In this document: piece after piece, positions 1-9,294 of the stretch | How the letters are laid out: each line of letters starts with the position of its first letter | Numbering within the stretch: the first letter of the stretch is position 1 | From: Streptomyces sp. CB01881 | GTDB lineage: Bacteria > Actinomycetota > Actinomycetes > Streptomycetales > Streptomycetaceae | Length of the DNA: 64,000 nt | Direction of reading: 5' to 3' | NCBI RefSeq assembly: GCF_002953255.1 | Contig: NZ_CP026498.1 | Location: 4,754,313-4,818,312 of the forward strand | Notes under the pieces: generated by a model | What the model was told of the DNA's origin: nothing | The model's database searches: none | What the model saw: the letters and a program-made list of their open reading frames with translations, nothing else | Program-made: the position numbers and the translations under genes

Positions 1-798
<798 letters not shown>

Positions 799-984
799 GG
801 CTGGGGACTACTCCTGGGACGTGGGCGGGCACCTGGGCGGGGCACAGGGCCGGGGCAGCGGAAGGGGGGCGTCGTCGGTGGACCGGCAGACCGCTCGGGG
901 CGGCGCCGCTCGCCCGCTAGTGCCCGGAGAGAACAGCCATGACGGCAAGTCTACCGGGCCCCGCGAGGAGGCCCGGAGGATGAC

Positions 985-1015
985 CGGCCCGGCCGCCGCG
1001 CAGGGGGCCGGGCCG
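985..1015 (-). terminator. GC-rich hairpin after the propeller gene
   Basis: A perfect 10-bp stem (985-994 with 1006-1015, CGGCCCGGCC arms) with an 11-base loop lies 17 bases past the stop of the minus-strand gene at 1032-1961 and before the ABC-F gene. It has no U tract, as is usual for actinomycete terminators. Confidence 0.55.
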
Positions 1016-1031
1016 TGACGGGCACCCGCGG

Positions 1032-1961
1032 CTACGGCTGCTCGGTGGCCTCCGGGGCCGCGCAGGTGCCCTGCGGGCGGACGGCGGCGAACGGCTCGGA
1101 CGGGCTGCCGCACGCCGACTCGGGGGCGGCGGCCTTGGTGTCGAACACCTTGGGGCCGACGATCGGGCCGTCCGAGATCAGCACCCGGCGGCCGTCCAGT
1201 GCCTTCAGCGACACCGCCGGGCCGGCGCTGAGCTGCCAGCCCGTGCTGTCCAGCCGGTAGCCGCTGATGCCGCCGGAGACCGGCTGGCCGGTGCTGTTGG
1301 TGCAGCTGCGCGGGACGAGCACCGCGTAGTCGGTGCCGACCGTACGCATCGGGTCGTAGACGCAGTTGCCGGCCGGCTTGGAGTTGTAGCGCAGGTCACC
1401 GTCGGCGTCGCGGAAACCCATCGTCAGATTGGGTGTGACCACCGCCACCCAGGGGGCGCCCTGCTGGACGGTGTGCAGGGCCGCGGCGGCGCGCTCCGTC
1501 GCCAGCTGCTTGCGCTGCTCCTCGGTGCGCTTGTCCGCGCCCGGCTCGCCGTCGCCGCGCAGCCAGTCCGCCAGCCCGGGCACCGCGCGGTGCCAGCGCA
1601 CCTCGTGGTCGCCGGGGCGCACCGAGGTGACCAGGCCGTCGTCCCAGACCACCACGGCGCTCTCCCCCGCCATCGACAGGTAGAGCGCGGTGGCGCCCTC
1701 ACGGCGGTAGGACCAGGCGTGGTCACCTGTGGCGCGGTTGTACGCCTCCAGGCCGGGGCCCACCTTCAGCTCCAGATCGGCCGCGCTCAGCGACTGCGCG
1801 TTGACCGGGCTGGCGTCCGCTCCGCCCGGCTCGGCCACCCGGTCCCCGAACGGCACCGGCTTGTTGGCGTGCGCGGCCGCGCCCGCCACAAGGACCAGCA
1901 GCACCGCCAGGGCAGGGAGGATCGATCGGGGGGTGAGGACACGCAGCGGCTTCCAGGACAC
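1032..1961 (-). CDS. Membrane-anchored PQQ-like beta-propeller protein of unknown function
   Basis: 309 residues from a GTG start whose complement is 1959-1961 (VSWKPLRVL...). This start gives an N-terminus with basic residues followed by one hydrophobic segment (ILPALAVLLVLVAGAAA), a signal anchor or signal peptide. A GAAAGG-like sequence lies 13 bases upstream; the frame stays open further but that stretch does not look like protein. The rest has propeller-like repeats such as ALYLSMAGESAVVVWDDGLV and VRPGDHEVRWHRAV, like PQQ-binding-type proteins, with a probable disulfide pair (NCVYDP, SCTNS). No catalytic motif is visible. It probably acts outside the membrane; no neighbour suggests a partner. 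Confidence 0.75.
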   Translation of the reverse strand: MSWKPLRVLTPRSILPALAVLLVLVAGAAAHANKPVPFGDRVAEPGGADASPVNAQSLSAADLELKVGPGLEAYNRATGDHAWSYRREGATALYLSMAGESAVVVWDDGLVTSVRPGDHEVRWHRAVPGLADWLRGDGEPGADKRTEEQRKQLATERAAAALHTVQQGAPWVAVVTPNLTMGFRDADGDLRYNSKPAGNCVYDPMRTVGTDYAVLVPRSCTNSTGQPVSGGISGYRLDSTGWQLSAGPAVSLKALDGRRVLISDGPIVGPKVFDTKAAAPESACGSPSEPFAAVRPQGTCAAPEATEQP

Positions 1962-2316
1962 GGGCGGAGCGTACCTTTCAGCACCCGCACGAGTCAGCCG
2001 GACTTCGCCGGGCGTCCGAAGGACGGAACGCGGGATGGCCGGATCACGCCCCTCGCCCGGACCTACCCGCCGACCTGCGCCGTCGGGCCCGCCGCCGCCC
2101 CGTGCGGCCCGCCACGGTAGGACTCCCACGGCCCTCCGGACTGTTACAGAGGTGATACACGCCACGTTGCCGTGGACAACGTTCGAATATCACCCACTTT
2201 AGGGCGACATTCGGCTTTTCCGACGCCCGATGGGCCTACCGTCTGCAATCGGGGCACCACGGTCCGTCCTTCCGGCCCCGGTTCCGCGACGCCCGGAGAT
2301 GCCCGGAGGAGACACC

Positions 2317-3552
2317 ATGCGATACGGCCGCCTGACGCTGGCCGCCGCCGCCCTGCTGCTGACCACCGCGAGCGTCCCCGCCGGGACGCCGCTCAGCCAG
2401 ACCGAACGGCACAGCCTCTCCTCCGACGCCGTCCAGCCGCGCGGCGCGGCTCCCCGGCCGGTCGTCCAGCGGCCGCAGCACGAGCCGCCGTTCGGCGCCT
2501 TCGTCGGTTCCTGGGACAACTACATCCCCCAGCTCGGCCGGTACGCGCAGTGGCTGAACAATGCCGACATGCAGGTCGGTCACACCTATCTGGCCGGAAA
2601 CGGCTGGGCCGACATCGAGGGCGACCCGGTGGTCCTCGGCATGTGGTCGCAGTGGCGGCTGGCCGCCCCGTCCCGGATGCTCGTCCTCGGCGTGCCGATG
2701 CTGGTCCCAAACGAGGCCGACGTGCCGGACGCCGAGGTGGCGAGGCTCCTGGCCCAGGGCGCCCACGGGGACTTCGACCGGTACTTCCTCAAGCTGGCCC
2801 GCCGGCTGGTCGCGCTCGGCGGGGCGGACACCGTGCTCACCCTCGGCTGGGAGATGAACGGCGTCACCTACACCCACCGCTGCAAGCCCGACCCGGCCGC
2901 CTGGAAGACGTACTGGCGGCGGATCGTCTCGGTGATGCGCTCGGTGCCCGGGCAGCGGTTCCGCTTCGACTTCACCCCGAACCGGGGGGTCGACGCCATC
3001 CCCTGGACCAGGTGCTACCCCGGGGACGACGTGGTCGACATCATCGGCATGGACAACTACGACCAGCCGGCCGGTGCCACCTTCGACGACTACGTGCGCG
3101 AGCCGTACGGCCTCCAGGACCAGGTGGAGTTCGCGGCCAAGCGCGGCAAGCCGGTCTCGTACCCGGAGTGGGGGCTGTTCCGGAACGGGGACAACCCGGA
3201 GTTCGTGCAGCGGATGGTGGAGTGGATGCGGACCCACGACACCAGCTACCAGACCGTTACCGACTACTGCCCGCACGGGTTCTGGCAGTGCGACAGGAAC
3301 CCTCGGTCCAGTGCCCGGTTCAAGCAGCTGATGGCCGGTTCCAAGGGGACGCCGACCATCCCGCCGCCGGTCGCCCCGGCGCCCGTCCCGTCAGCCGTTC
3401 CGTCGCCCTCCCTCCCGGCCACTGCGTCGGCCGCTCCGTCTGCCACTCCATCGGCCGCCCCGTCGCCGTCCGCCCCGGCCGGCTCCCCGGCGGGTGCCCC
3501 GCCCACGGCTTCGCCGGGTCAGGCGCCGGGCGGCGTACCCGCCCGGCGCTGA
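2317..3552 (+). CDS. Secreted glycoside hydrolase family 26-like protein
   Basis: 411 residues; ATG at 2317 is preceded by GGAGGA and opens a signal peptide (MRYGRLTLAAAALLLTTASV). The catalytic (beta/alpha)8 domain covers about residues 50-350. The acid/base Glu of GH26 is in TLGWEMNGV (residue 179) and the nucleophile candidate is in SYPEWGLF (residue 284). A WNN-D-HTYLAGNGWADI-type N-terminal region and two Cys residues (YCPHGFWQC) follow the pattern of actinomycete GH26-like proteins. The last 60 residues are a Pro/Ser/Ala-rich tail. GH26 enzymes cleave beta-1,4-mannan or related polymers. Its place facing the glycan operon suggests it trims the polymer that operon makes; the substrate is inferred. 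Confidence 0.85.
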   Translation: MRYGRLTLAAAALLLTTASVPAGTPLSQTERHSLSSDAVQPRGAAPRPVVQRPQHEPPFGAFVGSWDNYIPQLGRYAQWLNNADMQVGHTYLAGNGWADIEGDPVVLGMWSQWRLAAPSRMLVLGVPMLVPNEADVPDAEVARLLAQGAHGDFDRYFLKLARRLVALGGADTVLTLGWEMNGVTYTHRCKPDPAAWKTYWRRIVSVMRSVPGQRFRFDFTPNRGVDAIPWTRCYPGDDVVDIIGMDNYDQPAGATFDDYVREPYGLQDQVEFAAKRGKPVSYPEWGLFRNGDNPEFVQRMVEWMRTHDTSYQTVTDYCPHGFWQCDRNPRSSARFKQLMAGSKGTPTIPPPVAPAPVPSAVPSPSLPATASAAPSATPSAAPSPSAPAGSPAGAPPTASPGQAPGGVPARR

Positions 3553-3596
3553 GGACGGAGGGCGGGCCACCTACGGGACCGTCCTCCTGCTGGAGC
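3551..3596. terminator. Possible convergent terminator
   Basis: Arms GAGGACGG (3551-3558) and CCGTCCTC (3589-3596) pair perfectly across a 30-base GC-rich loop between two converging genes. The loop is long, so the call is weak. Confidence 0.35.
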
Positions 3597-3611
3597 ACCT
3601 CGCACACCCGG

Positions 3612-4775
3612 TCAGCTCCGGCGGCGGGCCAGGAGCGCTTCCTTGAGCCTCGGCAGGCGGGTGTTCAGCACGTGCACCGCGACCTGCCGGGCCCGCACCC
3701 GGCCGGCCCGGACGGCGGCGGCCGGGGCCGGGCCGCGCGGGCCGAACAGCAGCCGCTGGTTCGGCAGCTGGTCCGGCCGCCAGCGCTGCTTGTACGGCTC
3801 CTGGCCGCGCAGCAGGCCTATCACCGGGACTCCGGCCGAGACCGTCTCCTCCAGCGCCGCGTTGAACAGCAGCCCGGCGATGTCCAGCCGCTCGCGCAGC
3901 TTCGGGTGCGCACCGTACAGGTAGAGGCCGCTGAAGGACGGGCAGAGCATCAGCAGGTTCACCGCGACCAGCTCGCCGTCCAGCCAGAAGCGGTGGACCG
4001 CGGCGCGGCCGCCGGCGACCAGGCCGGTGGTGGACTCGGCGAGGTGGCGGGCGAACCGCTCGGTGCGGTGCTCCGGGGTGACGCCGCGCTCCTGCCACTG
4101 CAGGAAGTGCAGCCGCAGCAGGCCCTCCATCGCCTCCGGCACCTCCTCCGGCGGCGTCGAGCGGACCTCGACCCCGGCTTCGGCGATCTTGCGCAGCTTC
4201 ACCCGGTTGCGCTGGGCGGTCTTGCCCTTCAGCCGGGTGAGCAGCTGGTCCATCGGCACGCCCGGCAGGTACTGGCAGAGCGAGTCGGCGAACCGGCTCC
4301 GGCTGCCCCGCCAGTGCTCGAACACCCGCTGCACGGCCGCCCCGGGGTGCACCTCGCGCAGCTCCAGGCTGTGCCAGGGGCGGGTCAGCGGGAGGGCGGC
4401 GGCGAACTCGGCGGCGGCCCGGTCGGCGCAGTCGTCGTCGAGCAGGACGTCGGTGAAGTCGATCAGGCCGCCGCCGAGGCCGGTCAGGCCGCCGAGCGGG
4501 CCGCCGCGCCGCCGGAACGCACCGGCGCCGACCAGCCGGCCGTCCCGGCGGACCAGCAGCACCACCAACCCGCCCGGGCGGCCGTACTGGCGCCACCAGG
4601 AGCGCTGCCAGGCGGCGGCCTGGAAGAAGGTGGCCGTCCGGCAGCGGCGGGCCAGGTCGTCCCACTCCTCGGCGAGGGTGTCGAGGGCGTCGTCCTCCCC
4701 GCGCAGCTCGGTGGTCCAGCGCGGTGCGGCGGACCGGGCGGACAGACCGGTCCCCCGGGCGGCCTCGGTGCTCAC
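3612..4775 (-). CDS. CelD/BcsL-like GNAT family acetyltransferase
   Basis: 387 residues from a GTG start at 4775 that overlaps the stop of the preceding Wzz-like gene (GTGA, 4772-4775), so the two are translationally coupled. The protein has the two-lobe GNAT/FemAB fold of the CelD family (COG5653): an N-terminal WDDLARRC...TFFQAAAWQRSWW block near residue 30, the basic KTAQRNRVKLRKIAE segment near residue 190 and a second acyltransferase lobe with HRFWLDGELVAVNL and YLYGAHPKL. Members add acyl groups or amino-acyl groups in exopolysaccharide or envelope glycan synthesis. As the last gene of the glycan operon it is likely to acylate a sugar precursor. The exact acceptor is unknown. Confidence 0.85.
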   Translation of the reverse strand: MSTEAARGTGLSARSAAPRWTTELRGEDDALDTLAEEWDDLARRCRTATFFQAAAWQRSWWRQYGRPGGLVVLLVRRDGRLVGAGAFRRRGGPLGGLTGLGGGLIDFTDVLLDDDCADRAAAEFAAALPLTRPWHSLELREVHPGAAVQRVFEHWRGSRSRFADSLCQYLPGVPMDQLLTRLKGKTAQRNRVKLRKIAEAGVEVRSTPPEEVPEAMEGLLRLHFLQWQERGVTPEHRTERFARHLAESTTGLVAGGRAAVHRFWLDGELVAVNLLMLCPSFSGLYLYGAHPKLRERLDIAGLLFNAALEETVSAGVPVIGLLRGQEPYKQRWRPDQLPNQRLLFGPRGPAPAAAVRAGRVRARQVAVHVLNTRLPRLKEALLARRRS

Positions 4776-5518
4776 CGCCCGCTCCCGGCGGCGGCCTTCT
4801 CGCCCTTCCCGGCCTTCTCGCCCCTCCCGGGCTTCTCGGGGGCCCCGGGCTCCTCCGGCTCCGCCGCCCGCTCCGCCGGGGCGTCGTCCCGGGCCGGGGG
4901 TTCCTCGCCGCGCGGGCGCGGGGTGGTCGGCAGGGGCCCGGCGGCCGGCCCGGACCCGGTACCGCCGCGGCGGCGGGTCGTCATCACCAGCGCGCCGATC
5001 AGCAGGCCGGCCGCGCCGCCCACCGCGACGTCCAGCTGGGCGGAGGGGGTGGTCGGCCGGTCCGGCTCGGCGGCGGGGGCCAGCGGGACCAGCCTGACGC
5101 CGGTCTCCTTGCTGCTGGCGTTGGCGAAGGCGACCAGCGAGCGGGCCACCGCGTCGGCGGCCTGGACGGCCTCCTGCGGCCGGCCGCCGGTGCCGGTGAT
5201 CTCGATCATCGGGGCGTCCGGCGAGGTGGTGCCGTGCACCAGGGACTCCAGCCGGGTCCGGCTGTGGCCGGTCTCGGCGGCGGCCACCGCGAGCACCTGG
5301 GGCTGGCCGGCCAGCCGGCCGTACGCCTGGGCGAAGTTGACCGCGGTGGCGCTCTCCCCCGGGTTCTGCGGCACCACGATCACGTAGGAGTTGGCGGCGT
5401 ACGAGGGGTGGGCCACCGCGGCGTACCCGGCGCCGCCGGCGGCGCCCAGCGGCACCGCGAGGACCAGCGGCCACCAGCGGCGGGCCAGGCTGCGGGCGCT
5501 TCGGCGCGGTTCGGGCAT
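4772..5518 (-). CDS. Wzz-like polysaccharide chain-length/co-polymerase protein
   Basis: 248 residues; ATG at 5518 follows AAGGAG. It has a first membrane helix (residues 14-33, WWPLVLAVPLGAAGGAGYAA), an extracytoplasmic segment of about 130 residues with the Wzz features SYVIVVPQNP and TGTGG, a second helix (DVAVGGAAGLLIGALVM) near residue 175, and a 60-residue charged, Pro/Glu/Lys-rich cytoplasmic tail. The tail has no Walker kinase motifs and no tyrosine cluster, so this is a Wzz without its own BY-kinase. It would set the chain length of the polymer made by the ligase/polymerase at 9291-10616. The 65-base gap upstream holds only its ribosome binding site. Confidence 0.85.
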   Translation of the reverse strand: MPEPRRSARSLARRWWPLVLAVPLGAAGGAGYAAVAHPSYAANSYVIVVPQNPGESATAVNFAQAYGRLAGQPQVLAVAAAETGHSRTRLESLVHGTTSPDAPMIEITGTGGRPQEAVQAADAVARSLVAFANASSKETGVRLVPLAPAAEPDRPTTPSAQLDVAVGGAAGLLIGALVMTTRRRGGTGSGPAAGPLPTTPRPRGEEPPARDDAPAERAAEPEEPGAPEKPGRGEKAGKGEKAAAGSGR

Positions 5519-5583
5519 GGGGTGCTCCTTGGGTATGGGGGCCGTCCGGCCGGCGGCGGGGTGTTCCGGGGGCGGCCGGCGGC

Positions 5584-6699
5584 TCAGGCGGGGGCCAGGC
5601 GGTCGTAGAGGGCGCCGAGGTCGGCGGCCACCCGAGCGATGTCGTAGTGGCCGACGGCCGGGGGCCGGGGCAGCGGGTCGGTGCTGTGGTCGTTGAGGTG
5701 GCGCAGCTCGCCCAGCGCGGCGGCGTAGGCGGCGGCGTAGGAGGGGATCCGGCGGGCCTGCGGGGCGGCGGTGGGCGGGAGTTCGTCCAGCGCCGGGCAG
5801 GCGCTGTGGCGGACGGGAAGGCCCGCGGCAAGACCCTCCAGGACGCCGAGGCCGAAGGTCTCCGCGGTCGAGGGGGCGGCCAGCACGTCCAGGGCGGTGA
5901 GGAGTTCGGGCACGTCGTCGCGCTCGCCGGTGAGGACCAGGCGGTCCCGGACGCCGAGTTCGGCGGCCCGCCGCTCCAGGGCGGCGCGCTCGGGGCCCTC
6001 GCCGACCAGGACGAGGCGGGCCGCGCCGTCCAGCTCGGCGAGCGCCTCCAGCAGGACGTGGAAGCGTTTGCCCGGCACCAGCCGGCCGACCCCGCCCACC
6101 ACCCAGGCGCCCGGCGGGAGACCTAGCTCGGCGCGCAGCCGCGCCCGGACGGCGGCCCGGTCGGCGCCCGGCCGGTGGTGGCGGGCGGTGTCGATGCCGT
6201 TGGGGATCAGCTCGACCCGGGCCTGCGGGACGCCCCACGCGTGCAGGGTCTGGGCGACCTGCCGGGAGACCGCCACGGTGGTGGTGCCGAGGCGTTCGGC
6301 GGCCAGGTAGAGGCCCTTGACGCCCCGGGTGACCGGCCGGCCCTCGATCACCCCGGCGTGCAGCGAGTGCTCGGTGGCCACCACCGCCCGGACCCCGGCG
6401 AGGCGGGCGGCGAGGCGCCCGTAGAGGCCGGCCCGGTAGAGGTGGGTGTGCACCACGTCGTAGCGGCCGGCGCGGATCAGCCGGACCAGCCGGGGCAGTG
6501 CGCCGACGTCCCGGTTGCCGCGCATGGCGAGGTGGTGGACGGTGACTCCCTCGGCGCGCAGCGCGGCGGCGACCGTACCGGGGTTGGTCAGCGCGACCAC
6601 CTCGCAGTGCTGGTGCGCCGGCAGGTGCCGCAGCAGCAGCTGCAGCTGGCGCTCGGCGCCGCCGGAGGCGAGGCCGGTGACGATGTGCAGCACCCTCAC
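5584..6699 (-). CDS. Glycosyltransferase family 4
   Basis: 371 residues, GTG start at 6699 overlapping the deacetylase stop (GTGA, 6696-6699). GT-B fold: N-terminal VRVLHIVTGLASGGAERQ with the Gly-rich donor/acceptor loop, DVVHTHLYRAGLYGR, then the C-terminal donor domain with IPNGID, GGVGRLVPGKRF, LVGEGPER and the EX7E element STAETFGLGVLEGLA. It probably adds one sugar to the lipid-linked repeat unit on the cytoplasmic face of the membrane. The nucleotide-sugar donor cannot be predicted. Confidence 0.93.
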   Translation of the reverse strand: MRVLHIVTGLASGGAERQLQLLLRHLPAHQHCEVVALTNPGTVAAALRAEGVTVHHLAMRGNRDVGALPRLVRLIRAGRYDVVHTHLYRAGLYGRLAARLAGVRAVVATEHSLHAGVIEGRPVTRGVKGLYLAAERLGTTTVAVSRQVAQTLHAWGVPQARVELIPNGIDTARHHRPGADRAAVRARLRAELGLPPGAWVVGGVGRLVPGKRFHVLLEALAELDGAARLVLVGEGPERAALERRAAELGVRDRLVLTGERDDVPELLTALDVLAAPSTAETFGLGVLEGLAAGLPVRHSACPALDELPPTAAPQARRIPSYAAAYAAALGELRHLNDHSTDPLPRPPAVGHYDIARVAADLGALYDRLAPA

Positions 6700-7595
6700 C
6701 GCCCGGACCTCCGGTTGCGCCGCAGCTCGGTGACGGTGTCGCGGAACCGGTGCCGGCCGCGCTTGGCGCGCAGCCGCCAGGCACCGTCGCGGTCGCCGAC
6801 GTAGCAGCGGGGCAGCGCGTAGCGGCCGGTCAGCGGCGAGTGGGCGATGGCGCAGGCGTAGTCGTAGCCGGCGTCGCGGACGGCCTGGGTGGCGGGCAGG
6901 TCCACCGCGCCGTACGGGTAGCAGAAGCCGGTCACCGGACCGCCGACGACCTCCTCCAGGGCCCGGCGGCTCTCCCGGGTCTGGATGGCGAGGGCGGCGG
7001 CGGGCAGGCCGGGGAGCGACTGGTGGCCGAGGCCGTGCGAACCGATCTCCCAGCCGGCGGCGGCGAGTTCGGTGACCTCCTGGACGGTGAGCAGCTTCTT
7101 GCGGGGGCCCTCGACGTCCCAGTCGTTGGCCCGGCCGAGCAGGTCGGCGACCACGTAGGCGGTGGCGGTGAAGCCGTACGCCTGAAGAATCGGTACGGCG
7201 TACCGGGCGAAGTCGGCGTAGCCGTCGTCGAAGGTGAGGCCGACCAGCCGGTCGTCCTGACCGGCGGCCCGGGCGCGCATCAGCTCGCGGACCGAGACGC
7301 CGCGGCGGCCGCGCCGGTGCAGCCAGGCGATCTGCTCGGCGAACCGCTCGGGGCTGACGGTCAGCTGGTACGGGTCCTCCTCCTCGACCGCCACCGAGTG
7401 GTACATCAGGATCCACGGCGAGGCGCCCTGCGGGCCGGGCGGGGCGGCCGCGGGGCGGCGGCTTCCGGGAAGCTGTGCCTGGGGACGGCAGACGCCGGTG
7501 CGCGGCGCGTCGGCGCGTGAGCCGCCTGCCGTCGGCACGGCTGCGCGGCGAACGCCCGACAGGGCCGAACGGACGGAACCCCGTTCAACGTCCAT
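6696..7595 (-). CDS. NodB-type polysaccharide deacetylase
   Basis: 299 residues from an ATG at 7595, 11 bases inside the end of the flippase gene. An AAGGGA element precedes it; another ATG six codons upstream is a weaker choice. The NodB domain starts after a 50-residue variable region: WILMYHSV, then LTFDDGYADF (the two metal/catalytic Asp), GSHGLGHQSL (metal His residues) and FCYPYGAVD. There is no clear signal peptide. Family members remove N-acetyl groups from GlcNAc-containing glycans. Inside this operon it may deacetylate the repeat unit or the finished polymer. Confidence 0.9.
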   Translation of the reverse strand: MDVERGSVRSALSGVRRAAVPTAGGSRADAPRTGVCRPQAQLPGSRRPAAAPPGPQGASPWILMYHSVAVEEEDPYQLTVSPERFAEQIAWLHRRGRRGVSVRELMRARAAGQDDRLVGLTFDDGYADFARYAVPILQAYGFTATAYVVADLLGRANDWDVEGPRKKLLTVQEVTELAAAGWEIGSHGLGHQSLPGLPAAALAIQTRESRRALEEVVGGPVTGFCYPYGAVDLPATQAVRDAGYDYACAIAHSPLTGRYALPRCYVGDRDGAWRLRAKRGRHRFRDTVTELRRNRRSGR

Positions 7596-9294
7596 GGGGA
7601 AGCTTCCCTTCATCGGCAACAGGTGGCGGGCACAGGGCCCGGACGGCGGCGAGGACCGGTCCGCGCACCTCGCGGGCACCGAGGCCGGTGCCGAGGGCGA
7701 CGAAGGCCAGCGCCACGGTGAGGCCCCCGAGCAGTGTCGAGAGCAGGGGATCGGTGGCGAGCGCCGCCGCGGGGGTCCCGAGGGCCGCCGCGCCCACGGC
7801 GGCGGCCAGCAGCCGGGCGTGGCCGCCGAGGACCATCCGCAGGCGCAGCGCGATGCCGCGCAGGACCAGGCCGCGCAGCAGCAGCGCGGCCGTGGTGGTG
7901 ATGCCGGCCGCGTTGCCGGCGGCCAGGCCGAGGGCGCCGAGGCGGGGGGTGGTGAGCAGCCCGACGGTGACGGTGACGACCAGGCCGAGCACCATGGCGG
8001 CGGCCGGGTACCAGTCGAGCAGCCGACGGCCGCCGTCGTCGATGCCCGGGTCGCCGGCCCGGCGGACCACCGGACGGAGCGAGAAGTAGGGGCGGATCAT
8101 CACGCCGATCAGTGCCTGGGCGGGCAGGCCGAAGCTGTAGACCCGGATGACGGCGGCGGTGGCGGCGGTGTCCTGCGGGCCGAAGGCGCCGCGCTCGAAG
8201 AGCAGCGCGACCACCGGGGGCGCGCAGGCGAGCAGGAAGGCGGTGCCGAGCAGGACGACGGCGGCGGCCTGTCCGAGGTCCTTCTCGACCCGGTCCCGGG
8301 CGGCGGTGAGGTCCCCGGCGGCGAGCGCCCGGGCGACCAGCGGGAAGGTGACGGTGCAGATCAGGATGGCCGCGGTCATGGCGAGCTGGGAGACCTTGGC
8401 GGCGTAGTTGAGGTGCGAGATGGTGCCGGGCGGCAGCCCGGAGCCGAGGAAGCGCTCGATGAAAACCTGGGCCTGCCGGGTCAGGGTGAACGCGGCCACC
8501 GGCAGCAGGGCGAACGGGATCAGCACCAGCGCGTGGCGCGAGCGGCGGCCCGTGGCGGGACGGCCGGAGCGCAGCTGGCGCAGGAACGGGGCGACCAGCA
8601 GGCCCGCCATCAGCAGGCTGCCGAGCGCGACGCCGATCGCGGCGGAGCGCACGCCCCAGAGCGCGTGGCAGCTGAGCAGCACGCCGAGGATGCCGAGGTT
8701 GTACGCGACGTAGATGCCCGCCGGGGCGGTGAAGCGGTGATGGGCCCTCAGCGCGGCGGCGAGGTAGCCGGCCACGCCGAAGGGCAGCACGGTGAACGCG
8801 GTGATCCGGGTGCAGGTGACGGCGAGGCCGGGGTCGGCCAGGCCGGGGGCGAGCAGGTCGACCAGCCGGTCGGCGCCGAGTGCCGTGCCGAGGGAGAGCG
8901 CGCTCAGGGCGAGCAGCAGCCAGGGCAGGGTGGCGCGGACCAGTTGGCGGACCGGGTCGGGGCCGTCGGGGCGCTCCTCGCGCAACACCAGGGCGAGGGC
9001 GAAGGCGGGCACCATGAGGAAGGACATGGCGTCCTCGATCAGCAGCGGTGCGGCGGTCTCCGGCACGGTCCAGGCGACCAGGAAGGCGTCGGTGCCCTGG
9101 TTGGCGCCGAAGTAGCGGGCCAGCAGCAGGTCGCGGAGCAGGCCGAGGCCGGAGCCGGCGGCGCTGAGCACGGCGGTGACGCCGAAGGCCTTGGCGAGGA
9201 AACCGCGCCGGGGGGCGGTGTGGGTCTCGGCCGCGGGTACGGGCCGGGGGGCCGGGAGGGTGGGGGTGAGCGCGGCCGGCCGGTCGGTGGTCAT
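7585..9294 (-). CDS. MurJ/Wzx-like lipid II or lipid-linked oligosaccharide flippase
   Basis: 569 residues; ATG at 9294 overlaps the ligase stop (ATGA, 9291-9294). About 14 hydrophobic segments and the MurJ/MviN pattern are visible: KAFGVTAVLSAAGSGLGLLRD, YFGANQGTDAFLVAWTVPE, then ERFLGSGLPPGTISHLNYA and LFERGAFGPQDT. It belongs to the MOP superfamily, which moves undecaprenyl-linked glycans across the membrane. Its place among the sugar transferase, glycosyltransferases and polymerase says that it exports the exopolysaccharide repeat unit, not that it is the housekeeping MurJ. Confidence 0.92.
   Translation of the reverse strand: MTTDRPAALTPTLPAPRPVPAAETHTAPRRGFLAKAFGVTAVLSAAGSGLGLLRDLLLARYFGANQGTDAFLVAWTVPETAAPLLIEDAMSFLMVPAFALALVLREERPDGPDPVRQLVRATLPWLLLALSALSLGTALGADRLVDLLAPGLADPGLAVTCTRITAFTVLPFGVAGYLAAALRAHHRFTAPAGIYVAYNLGILGVLLSCHALWGVRSAAIGVALGSLLMAGLLVAPFLRQLRSGRPATGRRSRHALVLIPFALLPVAAFTLTRQAQVFIERFLGSGLPPGTISHLNYAAKVSQLAMTAAILICTVTFPLVARALAAGDLTAARDRVEKDLGQAAAVVLLGTAFLLACAPPVVALLFERGAFGPQDTAATAAVIRVYSFGLPAQALIGVMIRPYFSLRPVVRRAGDPGIDDGGRRLLDWYPAAAMVLGLVVTVTVGLLTTPRLGALGLAAGNAAGITTTAALLLRGLVLRGIALRLRMVLGGHARLLAAAVGAAALGTPAAALATDPLLSTLLGGLTVALAFVALGTGLGAREVRGPVLAAVRALCPPPVADEGKLPHGR

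Noticed and set aside
2172..5387. A 1071-codon plus-strand frame
   Set aside because: It covers the shadow of the GH26 gene and the antisense of the acetyltransferase and Wzz genes; composition is low-complexity Arg/Gly/Pro/Ala with no domain.
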